Below are positions 7,235 to 12,664 of a DNA stretch of 12,664 bases, piece by piece (the first letter of the stretch is position 1; each line of letters starts with the position of its first letter). The DNA is taken from assembly GCA_030650265.1 (NCBI GenBank), contig JAUSEJ010000994.1:1-12664 (forward strand), given 5' to 3'. The DNA comes from Dehalococcoidia bacterium (GTDB lineage: Bacteria; Chloroflexota; Dehalococcoidia; JACPQF01). A program made the position numbers and the translations under genes. The notes under the pieces are model-generated. The model was not told the origin of the DNA. It worked only from the letters and a program-made list of their open reading frames with translations, and searched no databases.

Positions 7235-7360
7235 ATATACGATGTATATATGAGGGAGATATGTCGAATCCAAGTCTTTGAGATGAGAGACAATGACGTC
7301 AGGCCGATAAGCGCCCACGAGATGACGAAGGAGGAGCGAAATCGATTCAAGAAGAAGTGA
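7235..7360 (+). pseudogene. BrnT-like toxin, C-terminal remnant
   Basis: After a stop codon at 7232-7234 the frame stays open for 41 codons, ending at TGA 7358-7360. Its last part reads RIQVFEMRDNDVRPISAHEM then TKEERNRFKKK. This resembles the C-terminal strand and helix of BrnT-like RNase toxins (hydrophobic strand, R-P-I-S-A-R/H-x-M, then a basic E-R-x-R helix). The N-terminal half of a BrnT (normally ~85-95 residues) cannot be found in any frame upstream, so the gene looks truncated or decayed. Gene order toxin then CopG antitoxin fits the BrnTA arrangement, although the 67-base spacing to the antitoxin is wider than usual. It could instead be a small independent peptide (ATG 7250 or 7283), but no good ribosome binding site serves these. 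Confidence 0.45.
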
Positions 7361-7427
7361 TTGGTAGGAGCATTTCAGTATTAGTTGCCATGCCAAACAG
7401 TGGTGTCGCCAAATTGGAGGTCTAGAC

Positions 7428-7736
7428 ATGCCGAGGGGACGAGAAAACAAGCGGCTAGCGGTTGCAACTGAAGTGCCGACATTTAAATCGGAGGACGAAG
7501 CGCGAGAGTGGTATGAGACACACGACATCTCGAAGATCCTCGATCGCGGCGAAGAGGTTAAGGGGGAATACGTTGGGCGGCCAAGACCGAAAAAGAAGCT
7601 AGTGTCTCTGCGCCTTGAGGAGGAGACCATAGAGAATCTAAAGCAGATCGCCGAGAAGAAAGGTCTAGGGTACCAGACTCTCAGTCGCGTCTGGCTAAGA
7701 GAGAGACTTGCTGAAGAATTGAAGAAACTTGCTTAG
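7428..7736 (+). CDS. CopG-family (BrnA-like) antitoxin
   Basis: This 102-residue protein has the two parts of the CopG_antitoxin family. The N-terminal FKSEDEAREWYETHD (19-33) is the conserved toxin-binding segment with its W/Y-E-x-H-D core. A ribbon-helix-helix DNA-binding domain follows at 57-101: beta strand KKLVSLRLEEETIENLK, then KKGLGYQTLSRVWLRERL as the second helix. ATG 7428 is preceded by GGAGG (7416-7420) with 7 bases of spacing. It should bind DNA and a BrnT-like RNase. The only candidate partner nearby is the remnant at 7235-7360, so this antitoxin may be orphaned. Its C-terminal helix aligns with the fragment at 1-105, so the window holds two members of the family. Confidence 0.85.
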   Translation: MPRGRENKRLAVATEVPTFKSEDEAREWYETHDISKILDRGEEVKGEYVGRPRPKKKLVSLRLEEETIENLKQIAEKKGLGYQTLSRVWLRERLAEELKKLA

Positions 7737-7771
7737 ACTTTACTTCCACGAGTTTGACAAAATGGCCTAGA

Positions 7772-7803
7772 TAGGAGCATCCTTCCGGTGAAGGATGCTC
7801 CTA
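7772..7803. terminator. Perfect 14-bp hairpin between convergent genes
   Basis: TAGGAGCATCCTTC (7772-7785) and GAAGGATGCTCCTA (7790-7803) are exact reverse complements around a 4-base loop, CGGT. The hairpin lies between the ends of the antitoxin gene (7736, plus) and the crotonase gene (7874, minus), where a bidirectional terminator would be expected. No clear T-run follows on either strand, so it may terminate poorly, protect 3' ends, or be a REP-like palindrome. Confidence 0.6.
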
Positions 7804-7873
7804 AGAGAAAGCGGCCAACTGGTGTACTTCCCTGATTCCCAAACCGTCTACGTCTACCAACTTGCAGTGATTC

Positions 7874-8719
7874 TTACTCCTGCGGTGGCTTGGGAGCACC
7901 CCGGTTGTCACGGAAGGGCCCGTCTCGCCAGTCGAGGGCGGCTTTCAGCCCCTGCTCCCGGGCTATTCTCCCAAATTCGAGGGCGATGGGGGCAAGGTGG
8001 CCAATGGCGTCAGACTCGGCCGCCATTTGCTGAAGCGTGCTGCGACCCATAAGCTCCAAAGCCTTGTTGCAGATGGATTTGTTAGCTGCCAGCAATTCCC
8101 AGGTTACCTTTGCCATAGTCCCGGCCAATTCGTTGACCTCTTCTTCCAGCTTGTCATCAGGCACGGCCTTCCAGATAAGACCGATGCGTTCGGCTGTTTT
8201 GCCGTCGACGGAGTTGCCGGTGAGTAGCAAGTACTTGGCCCATTGGGCGCCGACGTAATACGTCCACATATGGGTGGGAGGTGAACCCATCGTGCGAACG
8301 GGGGGGAAACCAAATTTGGCGCTCTCGGCGGCGATAATGATGTCGCAGTGGAGGGCGAGGTCGGTGCCGCCCGCTAAACAATAGCCGTGGACCTGGGCGA
8401 TGACGGGCTTGCTGAGGTTCCAGATCGTGCCCCAACGCTCTACGCGGCGCCGCATGCCCTCAATGTCTTGCCGGAGGGCAGGGGCATGGTGCTCCAGCCG
8501 ATCGGGGGTAGTTGGGGTGATGTCATAGCCGGCAGAGAAGGCTCGCCCGTTGGCCTTGAGGACGATGACGCGTACCTCTCTGTCATCTTCGGCCCGACGC
8601 ATCGCCTCAACCAATTCTATCTGCAATGGATCAGAAAGAGGATTGAGCTTTTCGGGACGGTTTAAGACAATGTGGACAATCGTCCCCTGCTTTTGGTAGA
8701 GTATGTTCTGATATTCCAT
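7874..8719 (-). CDS. Crotonase (enoyl-CoA hydratase/isomerase) family protein, atypical active site
   Basis: This is a 281-residue acyl-CoA enzyme of the crotonase fold. The two oxyanion-hole loops are clear: RAFSAGYDI (59-67) and HGYCLAGGTDLALHCDI (111-127). The two glutamates of true enoyl-CoA hydratases (E144 and E164 in the rat enzyme) are not kept. The first aligns with D120 (GGTD) and the second with P140 (KFGFPPV). Water addition by the standard two-glutamate mechanism is therefore unlikely. The protein belongs with crotonases bearing a FGFPPVR segment that are usually annotated only by family; isomerase, dehydratase or thioesterase/hydrolase-type chemistry is possible. ATG 8719 is preceded by AAGGAGG (8730-8724), a strong ribosome binding site, and by a good promoter at 8776-8804. 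It is a single-gene unit. Confidence 0.92.
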   Translation of the reverse strand: MEYQNILYQKQGTIVHIVLNRPEKLNPLSDPLQIELVEAMRRAEDDREVRVIVLKANGRAFSAGYDITPTTPDRLEHHAPALRQDIEGMRRRVERWGTIWNLSKPVIAQVHGYCLAGGTDLALHCDIIIAAESAKFGFPPVRTMGSPPTHMWTYYVGAQWAKYLLLTGNSVDGKTAERIGLIWKAVPDDKLEEEVNELAGTMAKVTWELLAANKSICNKALELMGRSTLQQMAAESDAIGHLAPIALEFGRIAREQGLKAALDWRDGPFRDNRGAPKPPQE

Positions 8720-8775
8720 GGTTCCTCCTTGAATTAACCGCCTTGCGAGACGGCGCTTGTGATTGACTAAAAGGG

Positions 8776-8804
8776 ATCATATCAGCAGATACAACGCACG
8801 TCAA
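8776..8804 (-). promoter_or_regulatory. Sigma-70-type promoter of the crotonase gene
   Basis: On the minus strand, TTGACG (8804-8799) and TATGAT (8781-8776) are spaced by 17 bases; each box has one or two mismatches to consensus. Transcription would start near 8769, about 50 bases before ATG 8719. The leader contains a small stem CCGTCT/AGGCGG (one G-U pair) just ahead of the ribosome binding site. Confidence 0.7.
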
Positions 8805-8833
8805 TGAGGTTCTTACGGGGACAAAGTCTATCT

Positions 8834-8839
8834 GATAAT
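8834..8839 (+). promoter_or_regulatory. Weak candidate -10 box for the methyltransferase gene
   Basis: GATAAT lies about 45 bases before ATG 8884 in the divergent intergenic region. The matching -35 position (TTCTTA, 8810-8815, 18-base spacing) is poor. The call rests on position and one box. Confidence 0.25.
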
Positions 8840-8883
8840 ACTCTATCGACCGCAAAGACATCGGAAATAGCGAAAGATTAGGA

Positions 8884-9546
8884 ATGATGTCTGATCTCTC
8901 CACTCCAGAGCCAAACGGGAACAATATCGACGAGGGAAACACGGATCTCGCCAGGGAGCGCTATAACCGCCGGGCCAAAGACTACGATCAGGGCATGGTT
9001 CGGATGGACCGGCTGCTACTTGGTAAGCTGCGTGCCCTGCAGTGGTCGCTGGTCACAGGCAAGCGGATTCTCGAGATCGGCGTGGGAACCGGCGCTAGCT
9101 TTCCCTACTATCCTGAGGGCGCCGAAGTGGTCGCCATTGATCTCAGCGACAAAATGCTTGCGGTTGCCGGTACAAAAGCCAGAGAGAAGGGCATCAAGGT
9201 GGACTTGCGGTTGATGGATGTTCAGCGCCTCGATTTTCCCGCCGCTTCCTTCGACTCCGTCGTCGCCGACTGCGTCTTTTGCTCGGTGCCTGACCCCGTT
9301 TTGGGGCTGAGAGAGATTGCCAGAGTCTGCAAGCCGGAAGGCCAGGTCGTGCTTCTGGAGCACGTGCGATTGGCGGCGCCCCTCGGCTATCTCATGGACC
9401 TCGCCAATCCCCTCGTCGTCCGAATGACTGGCGCCAACATCAATCGTCGCACCCTTGAGAACGTTCGCCGGGCCGGCCTAACCATTGAGCGGGTGGATTC
9501 CTTCCTTTTCGGCATCGTCAAGCTGATCGTGGCTAGACCCCAATAA
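8884..9546 (+). CDS. Class I SAM-dependent methyltransferase (UbiE/METTL7-like)
   Basis: This is a 220-residue Rossmann-fold methyltransferase. Motif I, ILEIGVGTGASFPYYP (62-77), binds SAM. D86 at the end of strand 2 (VVAIDLSDKML) should hold the ribose hydroxyls. The post-motif segment FDSVVADCVFCSVPDPVLGL (123-142) and the KPEGQVVLLEHVR motif (150-162) match the Methyltransf_11/UbiE-like group, including phospholipid N-methyltransferase- and METTL7-like proteins. The substrate is unknown; a lipid, quinone or small thiol/metalloid are all possible. Two ATGs occur in phase at 8884 and 8887, and AGGA (8880-8883) is close to both, so the ribosome binding site is weak. The last 14 bases overlap the end of the convergent c-di-GMP gene. 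Confidence 0.9.
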   Translation: MMSDLSTPEPNGNNIDEGNTDLARERYNRRAKDYDQGMVRMDRLLLGKLRALQWSLVTGKRILEIGVGTGASFPYYPEGAEVVAIDLSDKMLAVAGTKAREKGIKVDLRLMDVQRLDFPAASFDSVVADCVFCSVPDPVLGLREIARVCKPEGQVVLLEHVRLAAPLGYLMDLANPLVVRMTGANINRRTLENVRRAGLTIERVDSFLFGIVKLIVARPQ

Positions 9547-12112
9547 CGAATTCTTTACTGTCTGTCAGATTGCCCGACTTGTCTCCCTGCTTGATGACTG
9601 CCAGAAACGCTTCGACGATGCGCGGGTCAAACTGATGCCCGGCGTTTGTCCTCATTTCTTCCAGAGCCTGGTCGAAGGGCAGGGCGGGACGGTATGGTCT
9701 GTCCGAAATCATGGCGTGGAAAGCGTCGGCTACGGCGATAATGCGAGCGCCGAGCGGGATATCCTCGCCACCGATGTGATCGGGATAGCCTTCACCGTCG
9801 AATCTCTCGTGATGATGGCGAACATAAGTTGCAGCGTGGAGCAATGTGGCGGCCCGTCCCAGAATATCTTCGCCAAGCAGAGAATGCTCACGAATCCGCA
9901 GTAACTCTTCCTCCGTCAAAGAACCACGCTTATTGAGGAGGTCGTCACGAACGCCGATGTTTCCCACGTCGTGAAGGAGAGCCGCCGTTTCTATCTCTTC
10001 GACCTCCTCCTTCGCCAGCCCCAGTTGGCGGGCTATGGATGACGAATACAGAGCCACCACCTCCGAATGCTGGTGGGTGAAGTGATCCCGCGCGTCCTCG
10101 GCGGCGGCCAGGGCGTGAATCGTGCTTAGATAGAGGTTCTCGGACGTGGCCTCATCCGACTTTGATTGTTTCGCGTAGTCCTTGTCAACGGAAAACGCCC
10201 AGATCCTGTTTCTGCCGTGGCGTTTGGCGTTATACATGGCCCAATCCGCCTTGTCGATCAGTTCAGACTGAGAAGCCGCATCTCTTGGATAAGTGGCAAC
10301 GCCGATACTGACCGTAAGTCTGGCCGGAGCCTGGCCCGGTCCCTGAAACGCATGTCCGGCCACCTCCCTCCTGATTCGCTCGGCCACCATAACTGCCCCG
10401 GCGGTATCGCAGGCGGGAAGAATTGCGGCAAATTCCTCGCCGCCATACCGGGCGGTCAAATCTGTTTCCCGTTTGTACTTGCTAAAGAGCGCGGCAAACG
10501 CCTGCAAAGCGCAGTCGCCTAGCGTATGACCGTTGGCATCGTTGAATTGCTTGAAGTTATCGAGGTCACAGAAGATTAGCGAGAGAGCATTCTGGTCTTG
10601 CCCGGCTCTCTTGATCTCCTCCCCAAGCCTCTCCTGAAAGTAGCGATGGTTGTATAATCCGGTCAGGCCGTCTCGAATCGCCTGTTCGGATACCAGAGCG
10701 TAAAGTCTGGCGTTTTGCAGCGCCACCGCCAGTTGTCCCGATACTATTTGCAGCAGCGCCAAATCTGGATCGCCAAACTGTCGTGGCGCCATTGCCTGAA
10801 CGGTGATCACCCCTAAGACCTCTTGCCGAATTAGGAGAGGCACTGCCATCACAGAGCCCCGGCCGGCGAGCTCTCCCTTGCCGCCGCAGTCCAAGACCAC
10901 ATCCTGAAGAAGTAAAGACTTGTGGTTGGCCGCGCTGCTGTGAGCGATATCCTGTAAAGAAGTAGTGTTGACAGTAGCCATGATGCATGAGCCTTCCGCG
11001 CATGCTAGATTGATCTCACCCGCCTCAGTCTGGAGGAAGATCGTGCTTCCATCGGCGTGCATGAGGCCAATGGCCGCCTGGGCCAGCCTGCGAATGAAGC
11101 TCCCAAAGCTCACGTCGGAGAGGACCCGCTCGCTCAACGAATGCAGGTCGGCAAGGACATCGGTAAGTCCAGCCAGCCTCTGACTCAGGTCCTCGGAGAG
11201 CTGGCGCTCGGCCCGCAGGAGATCCTCCCTCGCCTCCGACAATTGGCGCTCCTGCTCAACTCTGTACATGCCGAGAACGTTGACGAGGAAGAACGCGGAG
11301 GCTGCAGCCGCGAGAGCGTGAAACACCTGCGGCGGCACGGCAAAAAGGCTCACAAAGGAGTGGTAATTGAGCCAGACCGCCGGGTAGAACGGCGCCGGTG
11401 CGACAATCAGCCCCGAAAAGAAGGTGTTCACGCCGAAGGTAGCGGCAGCCCAACGAGCTGCTGTCGCCAGCCCCTTCAGCCCGGAAGCCTTAAAGCGTTG
11501 CCCTTGCATATATAGGCCTACAGCGCTCAACGCCATGGCCGGTAAGTAGAGCAGATATCGAGCGAGCACCTCCATTGAGGCCAGCATATCAGCAAGGGCG
11601 TGCGAAGGCCCCGCGGTGATGGCTGGCAAGGGATGGCAAGCAGCGCAGAATACCCTATCAGGAACAACACCAAGGGAGGCAGACGCGTCCGCCGCCAAAG
11701 CACCGATAAGGAAGGGCGAGTAAATGGGGCTTGCCAGCCACAGCGCCGATAGCACAACCGGTAACCAACGAAGCAACCAGGGTCTATTGCCCAAGTCAGA
11801 AACCAATCCCGATCCGAATCGAAGCAAAAGAACCCCGGATATCGCGAGCAAGCCCAGCTTCGTGGGCTGGATGATCGGATTCTGAGAAAAGGACAACACT
11901 TCGGGTGGCAACAGTCGTATCATGTCCATCCACTCCACCATAGAGTGGACCAAGGCGAAGCCGGCGAGCCATGGCAGGTTGGCGGCAAGGGGGAAGCGCA
12001 AGGGAATGCGCGGTGTGAGGAGAATGGCGATTCCCATGACGAACCAGGCCAGCCCGTAGACAAAGAAGACTAGCAGCATGTGGGTCGCGAAGAAATTGGC
12101 CACTGCGTCCAA
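9533..12112 (-). CDS. 7TM sensor with CxxCH motif, GAF, GGDEF and HD-GYP domains (c-di-GMP synthesis/hydrolysis)
   Basis: This 859-residue protein (counting from TTG 12112) should both make and break c-di-GMP. An N-terminal membrane domain has about seven helices (13-282). The loop between helices 4 and 5 holds C156-A-A-C159-H160, a heme c attachment motif. Arg/Lys-rich loops on the other face place this loop outside the cell membrane. A coiled coil (283-333) leads to a GAF domain (~335-470). The GGDEF domain (~475-645) has an active GGEEF (557-561) and an inhibitory-site RETD (548-551). The HD-GYP domain (~660-845) has H714-D715, HHERFDGEGYP (767-777) and D796, but HDxGN in place of the usual HDxGK. 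The frame opens further up at TTG 12178, yet a promoter at 12142-12170 and a GCGGGG site (12124-12119) favour TTG 12112. GTG 12103 and ATG 12079 are alternatives; a start at 12079 would clip the first helix. Confidence 0.9.
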   Translation of the reverse strand: MDAVANFFATHMLLVFFVYGLAWFVMGIAILLTPRIPLRFPLAANLPWLAGFALVHSMVEWMDMIRLLPPEVLSFSQNPIIQPTKLGLLAISGVLLLRFGSGLVSDLGNRPWLLRWLPVVLSALWLASPIYSPFLIGALAADASASLGVVPDRVFCAACHPLPAITAGPSHALADMLASMEVLARYLLYLPAMALSAVGLYMQGQRFKASGLKGLATAARWAAATFGVNTFFSGLIVAPAPFYPAVWLNYHSFVSLFAVPPQVFHALAAAASAFFLVNVLGMYRVEQERQLSEAREDLLRAERQLSEDLSQRLAGLTDVLADLHSLSERVLSDVSFGSFIRRLAQAAIGLMHADGSTIFLQTEAGEINLACAEGSCIMATVNTTSLQDIAHSSAANHKSLLLQDVVLDCGGKGELAGRGSVMAVPLLIRQEVLGVITVQAMAPRQFGDPDLALLQIVSGQLAVALQNARLYALVSEQAIRDGLTGLYNHRYFQERLGEEIKRAGQDQNALSLIFCDLDNFKQFNDANGHTLGDCALQAFAALFSKYKRETDLTARYGGEEFAAILPACDTAGAVMVAERIRREVAGHAFQGPGQAPARLTVSIGVATYPRDAASQSELIDKADWAMYNAKRHGRNRIWAFSVDKDYAKQSKSDEATSENLYLSTIHALAAAEDARDHFTHQHSEVVALYSSSIARQLGLAKEEVEEIETAALLHDVGNIGVRDDLLNKRGSLTEEELLRIREHSLLGEDILGRAATLLHAATYVRHHHERFDGEGYPDHIGGEDIPLGARIIAVADAFHAMISDRPYRPALPFDQALEEMRTNAGHQFDPRIVEAFLAVIKQGDKSGNLTDSKEFVIGV

Positions 12113-12141
12113 GTTCAACCCCGCGTTACAATTATGCAAGC

Positions 12142-12170
12142 ATAGTATCACGCCATTGGAGGTTTGTAAA
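12142..12170 (-). promoter_or_regulatory. Possible promoter of the GGDEF/HD-GYP gene
   Basis: On the minus strand, TTTACA (12170-12165) and TACTAT (12147-12142) are 17 bases apart, with an extended-type TG one base before the -10. Transcription would start near 12135, downstream of the most upstream in-frame TTG (12178) and just before the favoured start. It suggests the gene is not solely dependent on the alcohol dehydrogenase promoter. Confidence 0.5.
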
Positions 12171-12196
12171 CAAGCCAACCGGTAGAGGCATTTCTA

Positions 12197-12664
12197 TTAC
12201 CATGCTTTTTGCAGAAGCTGGAGAACTTCATCCGGGTTGGAAACCGGGCGGGGGCTGTTGCTACCGGCAGCCTCCGGGAAACTGGCCCCGGCAATCGCCT
12301 TCAAGTCCTCCTGGCGCACGCCAACGTCGCGGAGGCGCCGGGGGAGACCCAACTCCCGGACTAGGCTCTCTACCGCATCCACCGCCGCGGCTGCTGCAGA
12401 CTCGTCAGACATGCCGCCGGTGTCCAAGCCCATAGCCGTGGCCATGCGTGCCATTTGCGATGCAGCCATCGGAGCGACAAAGCGCATTACATGGGGAAGC
12501 ATGATACACGAGGTGGCCCCGTGGGCAACGTTGCCGTAGGCGCCGATCTGATGGCCAAAGGCGTGGCTGAGGCCCAGGCGCACGTTGACGACGCCGGAGA
12601 TCGACAGACAAGCGGCAACCTGGCATTGGACGCGAGCCTCGAGATCGTCGGGCTGGCTTATTGT
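12197..12664 (-). CDS. Iron-containing alcohol dehydrogenase, C-terminal part
   Basis: The frame is open to the right edge, giving 155 residues of a protein that normally has ~380-400; the N-terminal NAD-binding part and the first two iron ligands lie outside. The visible segment begins with DDLEARVQCQVAACLSISGV, typical of the all-helical C-terminal domain. It then has GLSHAFGHQIGA and VAHG: H34 and H48 of the fragment are 14 residues apart, as are the last two iron ligands of characterised Fe-ADHs (for example FucO), and H38 matches the third histidine of the motif. These enzymes interconvert alcohols and aldehydes with NAD(P)H. The stop codon lies 84 bases before the favoured start of the c-di-GMP gene, so read-through transcription is possible. 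A GTG at 12583 in this frame is internal to the family domain and is not the start. Confidence 0.9.
   Translation of the reverse strand, partial: TISQPDDLEARVQCQVAACLSISGVVNVRLGLSHAFGHQIGAYGNVAHGATSCIMLPHVMRFVAPMAASQMARMATAMGLDTGGMSDESAAAAAVDAVESLVRELGLPRRLRDVGVRQEDLKAIAGASFPEAAGSNSPRPVSNPDEVLQLLQKAW

Noticed and set aside
7141..7281. Small peptide from ATG 7171 to TGA 7279-7281
   Set aside because: No ribosome binding site at a proper distance, no recognisable features, and it overlaps the promoter-like sequence and toxin remnant.
1..12664. CRISPR arrays, tRNA/rRNA genes, riboswitches, insertion sequences
   Set aside because: No regularly spaced repeats, cloverleaf-like segments, aptamer-like structures or transposase motifs were found on reading the window.

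Overview
The window is a GC-rich stretch of bacterial chromosome. It mixes anaerobe-type enzymes (a tungsten/molybdopterin aldehyde:ferredoxin oxidoreductase, an iron-type alcohol dehydrogenase) with toxin-antitoxin genes and a large c-di-GMP signalling protein. No rRNA, tRNA, CRISPR array, intact transposon or phage gene was seen. The mix would suit an uncultured anaerobic or facultative soil or sediment bacterium, for example Chloroflexota or a Desulfobacterota-like lineage. That is a weak inference; nothing in the window fixes the taxonomy.

Layout, left to right. Positions 1-105 hold the C-terminal end of a CopG-type antitoxin running in from the left. A stand-alone AOR-family oxidoreductase gene (297-2063, minus) follows, then a 390-base stretch without a recognisable gene, then a vapBC-type pair (2456-3138, minus) with a near-consensus sigma-70 promoter. 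Divergent from it is a plus-strand run of three genes: an MFS transporter (3333-4511), a class V aminotransferase of the alanine/serine-glyoxylate type (4609-5805) and a membrane-anchored M23 (LytM) peptidase (5856-7037). Next comes a decayed stretch with what looks like the tail of a BrnT-like toxin (7235-7360), followed by an intact CopG-type antitoxin (7428-7736). A perfect 14-bp hairpin separates it from a convergent crotonase-family gene (7874-8719, minus). A class I methyltransferase (8884-9546, plus) is divergent from the crotonase. It overlaps by 14 bases, tail to tail, a 7TM-GAF-GGDEF-HD-GYP protein (9533-12112, minus). The C-terminal part of an iron-containing alcohol dehydrogenase (12197-12664, minus) leaves the window at the right.

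How the genes fit together. The AOR, the Fe-ADH and the crotonase point to aldehyde/alcohol and acyl-CoA metabolism, but they are separate transcription units and no single pathway is shown. The MFS and aminotransferase genes may be co-transcribed and could serve uptake and amination of an oxo acid such as glyoxylate. The most unusual protein is the c-di-GMP enzyme: its membrane domain carries a CxxCH heme c motif in a loop that charge distribution places outside the membrane, suggesting a heme-based redox or gas sensor wired to c-di-GMP turnover. Three intergenic regions also carry short degenerate 8-9-bp purine-rich repeats, one of which supplies the ribosome binding site of the M23 peptidase gene.
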